A stretch of 38,632 nucleotides of DNA from a virus, in the IMG/VR virus record IMGVR_UViG_3300010396_000073, positions 1 through 38,632 of that record; one strand, given 5' to 3'. Shown here piece after piece: positions 31,127 to 37,688 of the stretch. Under the pieces are notes generated by a model. That model saw nothing but the letters and a program-made list of their open reading frames with translations. It searched no databases and had not been told where the DNA came from. A program made the translations under genes and the position numbers. Position 1 is the first letter of the stretch, and every line of letters begins with the position of its first letter.

Positions 31127-31609
31127 TTACTGTCCCCATCCGAACAAAATGCCCACAATAGGCTGGAATCCAGTTCCGCCCGAGACCGAGCTTTTCACTA
31201 CTCGCACATTAGGCATCAAACGCCAATTACCCTTAAGCTTGAATGAAGCCAAAGCACCAGTAGACCAAGCCCATCCAGTATTCGAGCCGTTAAACGATAT
31301 TCCTGCGCTTGTCGGCACATACACAGGAACATTGCTGATTGTGAATACTTTTTGTGCGACCCCAGCGCCAATGTTTGTAGTCACAGAGAATGGGTGAAAC
31401 GTATTCGGCAGAGCATCAATCACCGTGAACGCGTAAGTTCCTGAATCGCTGATGCTGTGAGCGTACAAGGCAGTTCCTGCGATTTGCGGAGTTGCGCCTT
31501 GATTGAATGAGATTCCAGCGGCGTAGATGTTTGTCGGATTGCTTGCCGCGGTTTGCGCGAATACCGCATTTGAGATAAATAGGGCCAGCGCGATGATGAG
31601 AGATTTCAT
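31127..31609 (-). CDS. Exported beta-rich protein next to terminase genes
   Basis: The 160-residue product begins MKSLIIALALFISNAVFAQ, a signal peptide with A-x-A-type cleavage. The mature part has regular Gly/Thr/Val beta segments ('YAAGISFNQGATPQIAG', 'QKVFTISNVPVYVPTSAGISF', 'WRLMPNVRVVKSSVS') and ends 'VGILFGWGQ', an aromatic terminus like that of small outer-membrane barrels. It lies between lysis and terminase genes. It might alter the envelope of the infected cell; function unknown. Confidence 0.75.
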   Translation of the reverse strand: MKSLIIALALFISNAVFAQTAASNPTNIYAAGISFNQGATPQIAGTALYAHSISDSGTYAFTVIDALPNTFHPFSVTTNIGAGVAQKVFTISNVPVYVPTSAGISFNGSNTGWAWSTGALASFKLKGNWRLMPNVRVVKSSVSGGTGFQPIVGILFGWGQ

Positions 31610-31888
31610 TTAGACCAATCCTTCCAATTCAACGATTTGGGCCTGAATGTCAAAGAGTGTTCCGCGAAGACAGCCCATATCCTGCATTAGGCTATATTCA
31701 GCGTTTTTAGCGAGGCTCGGCTCACCCTGTGGCTGCGACCCACGCAATCGCGCTAAAATTACATTGAGGCGATCTGCTAGGGTGAGTGCCAGTTTGTTGC
31801 TTTCCGCGCAAATGCTAGGCAGATTTTCTCGCGTTGGTTTGGAAGGAGAGTCCATGCCGCGCTGGGCATTTCCATATTGTGTATTCAT
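31610..31888 (-). CDS. Small helical protein of the lysis block
   Basis: The 92-residue product begins MNTQYGNAQRGMDSPSKP, with GGAGG six bases before the ATG. The second half is two helices ('ICAESNKLALTLADRLNVILARLRG', 'MQDMGCLRGTLFDIQAQIVELEGLV'). No membrane segment. It directly precedes the exported-protein gene. Function unknown. Confidence 0.75.
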   Translation of the reverse strand: MNTQYGNAQRGMDSPSKPTRENLPSICAESNKLALTLADRLNVILARLRGSQPQGEPSLAKNAEYSLMQDMGCLRGTLFDIQAQIVELEGLV

Positions 31889-32148
31889 TGTGTTCCTCCA
31901 GGGATTGGGTGCTGCGAAAACCACTTAATCAGCGATACTCCAGCCGAGCCAATAGCGACTACCAGTGAATGCTTCCAATCAACGCCTACTCCGAAGCTCA
32001 ATCCACCTGCCGCCAGTCCGCTTATTGCCGCGTTCGCTGCGCCGATCAAATACGCTTTCATTGGTGCTGACATGCTCGACTCCTTAATGGCCTGATCTAC
32101 TAAACCTTCTGCTTTCTTCTTGACGATCAGTTTTTCTAACCAGTTCAT
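31885..32148 (-). CDS. Holin-like membrane protein
   Basis: The 87-residue product begins MNWLEKLIVKKKAEGLVDQAIKESSM and has two hydrophobic segments, 'AYLIGAANAAISGLAAGGLSFGVG' and 'HSLVVAIGSAGVSLIKWF', with Gly/Ala faces. Its ATG overlaps the stop of the SleB-type hydrolase (ATGA). Size, two segments and context fit a class II holin, which would release the lysin or trigger lysis timing. Confidence 0.7.
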   Translation of the reverse strand: MNWLEKLIVKKKAEGLVDQAIKESSMSAPMKAYLIGAANAAISGLAAGGLSFGVGVDWKHSLVVAIGSAGVSLIKWFSQHPIPGGTQ

Positions 32149-32564
32149 GCCTCTTTGTAGAAGTGCAGTGAACCGATGTCGCAGGTATGAATTTTCTCCG
32201 CTGCCCATGCTGGCGGATTGTTGTCTAAGCTTTTATCGAAATAGCTAGTTGCTCCGCCTGTGGGATCGGGAGCAATAGGGGTATCGAATACGTCATTGGC
32301 TGCATTCAGTGAATCGAACCACGAAGCATCTGCGGGGCCGGGAAGCTTAGTAGCATTTGGATCATTGGCATTGAAGCTTGAATACTGATAGGGCTTGAGG
32401 ATTACCGTGGGCCACGTATTTCCCCACCATCCGCCGCGCACTACGCGATTCCTGATTGACCATGCAACCGCCAGCTTCGTCGTTGCCGATTCCCCGCGCG
32501 CCTCACGCCAGATACACAATGCAAGCAGAGTGAACGGGTAGGCTTGAGTCATTTGGTCAATCAT
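32145..32564 (-). CDS. Cell-wall hydrolase, SleB type (endolysin)
   Basis: The 139-residue product matches the SleB/Hydrolase_2 domain: 'LLALCIWREARGESATTKLAVAWSIRNRVVRG' with E21 as probable catalytic Glu in W-R-E-A-R-G-E, then 'WPTVILKPYQYSSFNANDPNATKLPGP'. The family cleaves the glycan strand of peptidoglycan, as a lytic transglycosylase in well-studied members. There is no signal peptide, so a holin is needed. It is flanked by two small membrane-protein genes, giving a classical lysis cassette. Confidence 0.9.
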   Translation of the reverse strand: MIDQMTQAYPFTLLALCIWREARGESATTKLAVAWSIRNRVVRGGWWGNTWPTVILKPYQYSSFNANDPNATKLPGPADASWFDSLNAANDVFDTPIAPDPTGGATSYFDKSLDNNPPAWAAEKIHTCDIGSLHFYKEA

Positions 32565-32758
32565 CAGTCGCCGCTGTGTCCGTTCTCTAAAGGCACATAG
32601 TGCTCATCATGCTCTTTGCAGTAAGACCGCCACAGAGAATTCATTCTGTCTTTCATCCGCACCCAGACTTTGTGCTGCTTCAATGCAATGCCCAGCAAAA
32701 GTAGGACTCCGCCAGTGGTAACTCCATGAAGCGTCAGAGTGATTGCGGTCTCAGGCAT
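32564..32758 (-). CDS. Small single-pass membrane protein of the lysis cassette
   Basis: The 64-residue product has one membrane segment at about 8-26 ('LTLHGVTTGGVLLLLGIAL') and a charged tail ('KVWVRMKDRMNSLWRSYCKEHDEH'). The ATG follows the LuxR-type stop directly (TAGATG), and its own stop overlaps the hydrolase ATG. It could be a second holin or an antiholin, or a spanin-like protein. Confidence 0.7.
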   Translation of the reverse strand: MPETAITLTLHGVTTGGVLLLLGIALKQHKVWVRMKDRMNSLWRSYCKEHDEHYVPLENGHSGD

Positions 32759-32980
32759 CTAGGCGTATCGCCCTCTAAGTAACCAGACAATTCGCACGCG
32801 CACATGAAACACGTCAGCATCTATCAATAACTTGTCCGCGATTCGATTGATGTTCTGCTTGACTGTCCTCACGCCTATTCCCAGCTCCTTCGCGATTTCC
32901 TTGTTTTCCATACCCGCATACAAGCAGTTAATTACCTGCTGCTGTCTCGGCGTGAAGGCTGGCCACAACCCTGATCTCAT
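32759..32980 (-). CDS. LuxR-type (GerE) helix-turn-helix regulator
   Basis: The 73-residue product is essentially one GerE domain: 'FTPRQQQVINCLYAGMENKEIAKELGIGVRTVKQNINRIADKLLID' (9-54) has the family's conserved spacing, with 'T.R...V...L..G..NKEIA..L.I...TVK..I..I..KL'. There is no receiver or sensor domain. It heads the lysis cassette and precedes the first membrane-protein gene without a gap, so it may control late genes. Confidence 0.85.
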   Translation of the reverse strand: MRSGLWPAFTPRQQQVINCLYAGMENKEIAKELGIGVRTVKQNINRIADKLLIDADVFHVRVRIVWLLRGRYA

Positions 32981-33053
32981 ACGGCTGCGCTACTAATATT
33001 TCCCCGCACTCAGTACACCGATACCCGCCAACTGCCGGAGGCTTGGGATTCAT
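32928..33053 (-). CDS. Possible 41-residue zinc-knuckle protein
   Basis: The frame MNPKPPAVGGYRCTECGEILVAQP has one CxxC knuckle and runs into the LuxR-type gene in another frame, overlapping it by 53 bases. The start has no good ribosome site. The 'YRCTECGEIL' text is typical of half zinc ribbons, so the gene may be real or a remnant. Confidence 0.4.
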   Translation of the reverse strand: MNPKPPAVGGYRCTECGEILVAQPYEIRVVASLHAETAAGN

Positions 33054-33097
33054 TTGCTTGGTATCTATGCGGTGAAGGTCAAGATGAATACAGCGGA

Positions 33098-33448
33098 TCA
33101 TAATTGCGCAGGAACAGTGTTACCAGCTACTCTCGGCATGAATGTGACCGTACGGTGCTCCATGCGCCATCTGTCCGATTGTGGAGGCCGGAAGAACACT
33201 CCAGGTATTTCTCTCGGCGGCAGCTTTACAGCTTTAGCTGCTGGTAGGCACTCGCTCAGGCGTTCGTCCCACATATCTTGAACGCTAGCTCGTCGGCGAT
33301 AGAGTTGCAGGATCGTGCTGCCGTCTCCAAGCTGAAGCAGCCTACCTTCGCCGCGATCCACCGAATCGCTTGCGCTGCTGTTTGAAACTCTGTAGGAAAA
33401 TCTATCTACCTCAGGATTGAGGTCTGAGTGAAAGACACGAATGCTCAT
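33098..33448 (-). CDS. Hypothetical protein downstream of tRNA-Thr
   Basis: The 116-residue product begins MSIRVFHSDLNPEVDRFSY and contains 'LQLYRRRASVQDMWDERLSECLPAAKAVKLPPREIPGVFF'. It is basic and Arg-rich with no membrane segment or motif known to me. No ribosome site is seen before the ATG. It is the first gene after tRNA-Thr in the direction of transcription. Confidence 0.5.
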   Translation of the reverse strand: MSIRVFHSDLNPEVDRFSYRVSNSSASDSVDRGEGRLLQLGDGSTILQLYRRRASVQDMWDERLSECLPAAKAVKLPPREIPGVFFRPPQSDRWRMEHRTVTFMPRVAGNTVPAQL

Positions 33449-33497
33449 TAAGTTGGCAAGAGGGGCAATCTTTGACGCGTGCCCGGCGTTTAAAGTT

Positions 33498-33573
33498 TGG
33501 AGCCTACGGACGGAATCGAACCATCAACCCGCCGCTTACAAGGCGGCCGCTCTACCATTTGAGCTACGCAGGC
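33498..33573 (-). tRNA. tRNA-Thr (anticodon TGT)
   Basis: The minus strand folds fully: acceptor GCCTGCG with CGTAGGC, D-arm GCTCAAATGGTAGAGC, anticodon stem GCCGC/GCGGC around CTTGTAA (anticodon TGT), T-arm TTGAT-GGTTCGATTCC-type with the GTTCGATTC loop, discriminator T and templated CCA. It decodes ACA. It stands alone between the accessory block and the lysis block. Confidence 0.95.
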
Positions 33574-33613
33574 TTTGGTTGTATTCGTGTCCGTTTCCAT
33601 ATTTAACTTTTTA

Positions 33614-33696
33614 ATGGGTGCTGTATCATGTTCCGAACCCGAGAGGTCGCCCCAGCACCCATGCCCTTTTAGTTAGCTAAGGGTTTCTACAACCCT
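33614..33696. repeat. Long inverted repeat and hairpin in a 174-base gene-free gap
   Basis: ATGGGTGCTG (33614-33623) and CAGCACCCAT (33653-33662) are perfect 10-base arms around 29 bases that themselves contain the small dyad GTTCGGAAC on the minus strand. A second hairpin, AGGGTT/AACCCT (33680-33685 and 33691-33696, 5-base loop), lies beside it. No gene fits this gap. It may be a structured RNA, a processing site for tRNA-Thr, or a regulatory site between accessory and lysis blocks. Confidence 0.55.
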
Positions 33697-33748
33697 ATAT
33701 GTAGGACAACTTAGGTTGGATGTACAGCAAATAGCGTAGGAGAGGTGT

Positions 33749-33949
33749 TTAAGTGTCGCGTTCTTGCAGCAGCGTGCGGAGCTTTGCAACTGTAATTGGC
33801 GCAACTACTCCAGCGGCGAGTAGCTTTCTGTAGATCGTATTGCGGTGGATTCTTAACTGTTTGCTTGCCTGAAATATTCCGCCCTGCGCGAGAATGGTTA
33901 CTGCAATTCGGCGAACCTCAAAAAGTTTAGTTTGTTCCCGCAGCGTCAT
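33749..33949 (-). CDS. Fis-type helix-turn-helix protein
   Basis: The 66-residue product has a Fis/NtrC-C-type HTH: 'VTILAQGGIFQASKQLRIHRNTIYRKLLAAGVV' at about 17-49, with the 'A...L.I.R.T.YRKL' spacing. It overlaps the stop of the next gene upstream by four bases. At the end of the accessory block and before the lysis block, it is a candidate late activator. Confidence 0.8.
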   Translation of the reverse strand: MTLREQTKLFEVRRIAVTILAQGGIFQASKQLRIHRNTIYRKLLAAGVVAPITVAKLRTLLQERDT

Positions 33950-34185
33950 AGTTGCTTGGACCTTGCAAACTGGTGATACTCTCCTATGCAGTTTTTAGCA
34001 TAACAAGTTGTGTTTCCAAGATGGGCGAGGTCTTCGTTACCGGTAAGCTCAAATCCGCTATAAGACTTGTGATTAGTCTCCGTTAAGGTTCCGCCGCAGA
34101 CAGCACAAGTGTCGAGCACCACGGTTACGCATTTCAGCTTTTTACAGAATTCATTCATAGTTTTTATCCGCTTCATTACCCTCAT
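33946..34185 (-). CDS. Small Cys-rich protein
   Basis: The product has 79 residues from the ATG at 34185; ATGs at 34176 and 34158 are alternatives. 'LDTCAVCGGTLTET' and 'TTCYAKNCIG' provide two Cys pairs, as in a zinc ribbon. AGGGG stands close to the first ATG. Function unknown. Confidence 0.7.
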   Translation of the reverse strand: MRVMKRIKTMNEFCKKLKCVTVVLDTCAVCGGTLTETNHKSYSGFELTGNEDLAHLGNTTCYAKNCIGEYHQFARSKQL

Positions 34186-34188
34186 CCC

Positions 34189-34344
34189 CTATTCTGCGGA
34201 GCCGCCGCGCTTGGCTATTTCCGCATCAATTTCGTACATAAGTGCGTTGGCGGCCTTCAGCATTTCAAATAGTGCAGCCGGAATTATCACGAAAATTACA
34301 AACACAAAAAGCCGTGCGTTGGACCACTTTTTAACTTGTTCCAT
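34189..34344 (-). CDS. Small single-pass membrane protein (51 residues)
   Basis: MEQVKKWSNA is followed by a hydrophobic helix (RLFVFVIFVIIPAALFEML) and a short charged end. AAGGAG lies nine bases before the ATG. It fits the gap between its neighbours without overlap. Function unknown. Confidence 0.72.
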   Translation of the reverse strand: MEQVKKWSNARLFVFVIFVIIPAALFEMLKAANALMYEIDAEIAKRGGSAE

Positions 34345-34347
34345 CCC

Positions 34348-34593
34348 CTATGTCTCCTTCCGGGCCTCAGAGAGTGCCGCCGCTTGTTTAAGTGCTTTCG
34401 CGTTTTTAGGTTTCAGCTTTTCGCGTAATTCCCAATAGAGCGAGCTAACGGCCCTGTATTCGCGGGCGATGGGGCACATGCAATGATTAGCACCATCATG
34501 GTCTTGGTGATAAAGCAAAGGGGTGTGCCTATCTAGGAGGTCTTCCTTTTTCGCATACAGAGCAGCCAATTCTGGAGTTTCCCATTTAGCCAA
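34348..34593 (-). CDS. Small helical protein
   Basis: The 81-residue product begins MAKWETPELAALYAKKEDLLDRHTPLL and is charged and helical, with one His/Cys cluster ('HQDHDGANHCMC') that may bind metal. It overlaps the stop of the next gene upstream by eight bases. Function unknown. Confidence 0.7.
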   Translation of the reverse strand: MAKWETPELAALYAKKEDLLDRHTPLLYHQDHDGANHCMCPIAREYRAVSSLYWELREKLKPKNAKALKQAAALSEARKET

Positions 34594-35011
34594 GTGTCAC
34601 CTTCACTAACGCAGCGCAATCGTAGATAATCTGCCGCATCTCGCCCATCTGATATGACGGGGCCGTATAACCAGTGGTCGGCCTGCCGAGATGATTACCA
34701 ATATTTTGCAAAGCCGCCCGCAACCTCTCCACCTCAGCGCGGAGGGACTGTACTTCAGCAGCCCGTAGGGCATGAGCTTCTGCTTCAACATCAATTGCCT
34801 CAAGAAGCCCTACGCGGTAATCATCAAATTGTTTGGCATGATCTAGTTTCAATTGAGTTATATCTTCGTAACCGCTCTTTAATGTTTCTCTAGCTTCCAT
34901 CAATTGAGCGCGGAGGGACGAGAGTTCAGCCAAAAGACGCATATTTACTTTTTCCGGGTCACTGGTGCAGTATTGAATATCTTCCGGCGCTTGTTGTTCC
35001 TGTTCGCTCAT
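34586..35011 (-). CDS. Coiled-coil protein, Ea22-like context
   Basis: The 141-residue product is largely one coiled coil: 'LAELSSLRAQLMEARETL' and 'HALRAAEVQSLRAEVERLRAALQNIG' repeat the heptad pattern, sharing a 12-base DNA repeat at the two 'SLRA' sites. The end is a short folded tip ('SYQMGEMRQIIYDCAALVKV'). Accessory early proteins of lambdoid type often look like this. Function unknown. Confidence 0.72.
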   Translation of the reverse strand: MSEQEQQAPEDIQYCTSDPEKVNMRLLAELSSLRAQLMEARETLKSGYEDITQLKLDHAKQFDDYRVGLLEAIDVEAEAHALRAAEVQSLRAEVERLRAALQNIGNHLGRPTTGYTAPSYQMGEMRQIIYDCAALVKVTLG

Positions 35012-35301
35012 TTCACACCGCTAATTTTCTTGTACTGTGCGCGAATATGACGCCGGAATTTATCGTTAAACGCGATGCGCTTTTCGGCATCAATGTCACT
35101 ATCAATTGCGGCCATAATTTCATTGTGAACGCATCCGCGAACGGATGTCAGGAACGTAGAAGAGGCTGCCTTAACAGCGTCCGGATATTGAATTTCTATG
35201 TGATGAGCGACCTGCTTGCCGATATCGCTTGCAATCGCCTTAATCATGTCCCGCGTGTTGGCCTTAACTAACTGATCGCGCCGTGCTAATTTTTCTGTCA
35301 T
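35008..35301 (-). CDS. Hypothetical helical protein
   Basis: The 97-residue product begins MTEKLARRDQLVKANTRDMIKAIASDIG. It is helical with balanced charges ('IDSDIDAEKRIAFNDKFRRHIRAQYKKIS'). It overlaps both neighbours by four bases (ATGA coupling). No family recognised. Confidence 0.75.
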   Translation of the reverse strand: MTEKLARRDQLVKANTRDMIKAIASDIGKQVAHHIEIQYPDAVKAASSTFLTSVRGCVHNEIMAAIDSDIDAEKRIAFNDKFRRHIRAQYKKISGVK

Positions 35302-35897
35302 TCCACCCTCACTCCGGCCTCGCGGAGAGCCTCCAAAAAATCAGGCTCGATTCGTTCTTCTGACGAGGAACATTCAGTCTCGCGGAATTTGTAGGTGAAC
35401 CCGTATTTTCGTGCGATCTCTGCGATCCTCGCGCTCGTGATGGAGGGGGCCGATTTAGGAGCATATACGCGGATTTCCCGTGCTATTGATTGAGCAAGTT
35501 TGTCCCGCGCCGCTTCCCACGCCAGGGAATTTAGATACATCGATGTCGGCGTTAACGTTCCAGCTAGTGCACGGCTTAAATTCAATATCCAATCCTGCGG
35601 CCCCTGTACGGAGGGTTGCTGAAATTTGGGGGTATCGGCCTTTACATCTTGTACGAGTTCACGTGCGGTATTCTCGACCCCCGCTCCTATTCCCGCACTG
35701 CCGTGACTTGGTGATGAACTCTGCGCCTCTCGCTGTACGGAGGGTTGGAGAGGTTCATTTGTCATTTCGGCAGAAATTTTATTACCTAAATTGGTTATTA
35801 AATTACCCATGTTTTGACAATTGCCCCCTTCCGCTTTGGACTCGGTTGCCGCCTTTTTCGGTATATCAAACTCTTCCGCGTACATTCCGACGCTCAT
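35298..35897 (-). CDS. Hypothetical protein with duplicated linker
   Basis: The 199-residue product has a variable, Ser/Gln-rich first half in which 'QPSVQ' occurs twice (from a 15-base DNA repeat at 35604 and 35733). A helical segment ('LNSLAWEAARDKLAQSIAREIRVYAP') and a folded C-terminal domain ('SARIAEIARKYGFTYKFRETE', 'PDFLEALREAGVRVE') follow. The repeat suggests past recombination. Function unknown. Confidence 0.72.
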   Translation of the reverse strand: MSVGMYAEEFDIPKKAATESKAEGGNCQNMGNLITNLGNKISAEMTNEPLQPSVQREAQSSSPSHGSAGIGAGVENTARELVQDVKADTPKFQQPSVQGPQDWILNLSRALAGTLTPTSMYLNSLAWEAARDKLAQSIAREIRVYAPKSAPSITSARIAEIARKYGFTYKFRETECSSSEERIEPDFLEALREAGVRVE

Positions 35898-35903
35898 AAC
35901 CCT

Positions 35904-36050
35904 TTATCCCTTCTCCTTATCTGGGGAGGAGTCCGTGCGCTTGCGTAATTCATCCAGAATTTTGCTAAGTAAATAGTTAGTTCCAATTAAAATTCCACAT
36001 ATAAAGGAAACTAACCCGCACATCAAATACCAACTTGGCGGAAATTCCAT
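35904..36050 (-). CDS. Small single-pass membrane protein (48 residues)
   Basis: From the ATG at 36050 the product is MEFPPSWYLMCGLVSFICGI, with the hydrophobic run continuing to about residue 27, followed by a charged tail ('LDELRKRTDSSPDKEKG'). GGGAG lies six or seven bases upstream. It starts three bases after the stop of the frameshifted zinc-ribbon gene. Function unknown. Confidence 0.7.
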   Translation of the reverse strand: MEFPPSWYLMCGLVSFICGILIGTNYLLSKILDELRKRTDSSPDKEKG

Positions 36051-36052
36051 AC

Positions 36053-36230
36053 CTACTCCCTTCCGGTCATGCTTAAATTCGCAATCGGCGCGAAGAAGGC
36101 AACGCATCTACACTTTGTACATTTGCCGTTATGTGCGAACTCAAAACTGCTGCTTCTTTTCGTCGAACTTACGGGCATGATCGTGGTAGTCGTGGCCACA
36201 AAGACAACGTAGTTCAAATGCCCGCTTCAT
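36053..36230 (-). pseudogene. Zinc-ribbon gene interrupted by a +1 frame change
   Basis: The ATG at 36230 overlaps the stop of the upstream gene (ATGA). The frame reads MKRAFELRCLCGHDYHDHAR and on to a TGA at 36143-36141 after 29 codons. Skipping one T of the TTTT run (36143-36146) continues with EFAHNGKCTKCRCVAFFAPI and on to a TAG at 36055, two bases before the next gene's ATG. The two halves together give one zinc-ribbon protein (CLCGH ... CTKCRC) filling the gap exactly. It may be a real mutation, a sequencing error in the short T run or programmed +1 frameshifting; TTT TGA resembles the RF2 site CTT TGA, but no strong upstream Shine-Dalgarno stimulator is seen. Confidence 0.65.
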
Positions 36231-36670
36231 TCCGATTTTTCCTCACTCCCCAACGTCGCAGGCCTGAGAGCTTTGCTGAGAAGTTCCTTAGTTATCTTTT
36301 CGTGTCCGCAATCCCACGCGTTCGCGAATTCAGCGTCTGCTTCAGTGCATGACCACTTTGCATTGCACAATACTCGGCATAGCCGCAAAACCTCTACTCC
36401 GCTCATTTTTACGGCATCCCAGCACCAATTCCCATACCACGATTTGTACGGCGCACAACGAAACCTGAATCGCGCAACCTTGAATCCTGCTGTCTCGCGA
36501 GAATCGTGCGGCTTAGGCGCATAGTCGAGCCAAGTAAAACCCGGAGCGGGATAGGTGCGCGGCTCTAGAGTAACATCGCAGCCCTCTATGCCATGGATTT
36601 CTATTCCAGCCACGCGCCCATCGAAATTACCGTTGTCGGGATCATTGCAGCAAAAACTAACTGTAATCAC
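36227..36670 (-). CDS. Cys- and Trp-rich hypothetical protein
   Basis: The 147-residue product has 'VSFCCNDPDNGNFDGRVAGIEIHGIEGCDVTL', 'FRFRCAPYKSWYGNWCWDAVKM' and 'CRVLCNAKWSCTEADAEFANAWDCGHEKITKEL'. The composition points to a compact, maybe metal-bound fold. The 3' end shares 16 bases with the end of the next upstream gene ('TLGSE(E/Q)K'). It is coupled on both sides. Function unknown. Confidence 0.75.
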   Translation of the reverse strand: MITVSFCCNDPDNGNFDGRVAGIEIHGIEGCDVTLEPRTYPAPGFTWLDYAPKPHDSRETAGFKVARFRFRCAPYKSWYGNWCWDAVKMSGVEVLRLCRVLCNAKWSCTEADAEFANAWDCGHEKITKELLSKALRPATLGSEEKSE

Positions 36671-36954
36671 TTTTGTTCACTCCCCAACGTCGTGGAGGGT
36701 TCCCATCGTGGCTCCCAATGAAGCCGTATTCCTTTTTCTCGCGCTAAGTCTGCAAAGCAGGGGACGCAATACGCTCCGTGCCTGCAACCATTAACGTTCC
36801 CCGCAACGGCAATCCATATTTCATTTTCAGCCCAAAACCCGAGAAATGGAGAGCGGCCACACCGATCACAGAATTGCGTTAATTGGTCGTTGCAACCGAA
36901 GAAAATAGCGATATGCCCCAATAAAAATTGGAATAACAGCCTAACTTTGTTCAT
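36667..36954 (-). CDS. Small protein with two Cys knuckles
   Basis: The 95-residue product begins with a hydrophobic stretch (MNKVRLLFQFLLGHIAIFFG). It then has CDRCG at 29-33 and CVPC at 63-66, a zinc-ribbon pair. It ends 'TTLGSEQK', from DNA shared with the end of the gene at 36227. ATGA overlaps join it to both neighbours. Function unknown. Confidence 0.72.
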   Translation of the reverse strand: MNKVRLLFQFLLGHIAIFFGCNDQLTQFCDRCGRSPFLGFWAENEIWIAVAGNVNGCRHGAYCVPCFADLAREKGIRLHWEPRWEPSTTLGSEQK

Positions 36955-37139
36955 TTCCTCACCCCAGAGGGTTGGGACTGCTTTTCGCAGTCCTTACACC
37001 TCCCTCGTATGGCATTCTCCGTTGCGGTTCCTGTGTGTCCACACTCGAACACGACGTAATTCTTATCGAACATTGACTCTGCGTATCGCGTAACTGCTAT
37101 GATCTTTCTTAACGGCGCTCTGTTGATTTTTCGTTTCAT
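36951..37139 (-). CDS. Small zinc-ribbon protein
   Basis: The 62-residue product reads 'NYVVFECGHTGTATENAIRGRCKDCEK': CGH and CKDC form a single knuckle pair. The start is basic (MKRKINRAPLRK). Near its end lies GGGTTGGGACTG in plus-strand reading, also present near the end of the methyltransferase gene. Function unknown. Confidence 0.72.
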   Translation of the reverse strand: MKRKINRAPLRKIIAVTRYAESMFDKNYVVFECGHTGTATENAIRGRCKDCEKQSQPSGVRK

Positions 37140-37166
37140 AACTGCCTCCTACATGGTAGGAGCAAC

Positions 37167-37688
37167 TTACCCCACATCGTTTTTCACAGGGGGTTGGGAC
37201 TGAGAGGCCACGAACATTTCCCACGCTTTCGTTACCGCCCCACTTCCCGGAAATAGATCGTGGAACTCATCGCACTTGCACATTCCCAGCATCTCGAATA
37301 TCCAATAACACACGCCCAACGGCTTAACTCCGCTCAATCCTTTACGAAGTGTTATGGACTCCGCGCACCAATCGCGCTCAGTTTCTATGTGCTTGCCCGT
37401 TCCTTTCCTGCGACCGCCGTAGAAAATAACAGGCTCCCACGCATACGCCGGATTCACGTTCTTTTTAAAAGAACAGAACGGTTTTACCCACGCGCCGATT
37501 CGCGCTTTCTCTGGATATAAAGGCATCCGAATTATTTCTCGCAAACTTGGTGAGCTGGCGGATAATGCCCAACCATCGGGAAACTCATCCATCAATCGCG
37601 CTAATAACACCTCATGATTCACTTCGGCACAGTCGTAATGCTTCGCGGCCTGTCCGATATAAGGTGGATCAGCATATGCAAACTTCAT
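37167..37688 (-). CDS. DNA adenine methyltransferase-like protein
   Basis: The 173-residue product has the catalytic DPPY at 7-10 ('KFAYADPPYIGQ') and, near the end, 'DLFPGSGAVTKAW' (FPGSG at 146-150), the AdoMet-binding loop. The order DPPY then FxGxG is that of beta-class amino-methyltransferases. No restriction partner is encoded here, so an orphan protective role or control role is likely. The ATG at 37688 overlaps the stop of the 37685 gene. Confidence 0.8.
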   Translation of the reverse strand: MKFAYADPPYIGQAAKHYDCAEVNHEVLLARLMDEFPDGWALSASSPSLREIIRMPLYPEKARIGAWVKPFCSFKKNVNPAYAWEPVIFYGGRRKGTGKHIETERDWCAESITLRKGLSGVKPLGVCYWIFEMLGMCKCDEFHDLFPGSGAVTKAWEMFVASQSQPPVKNDVG

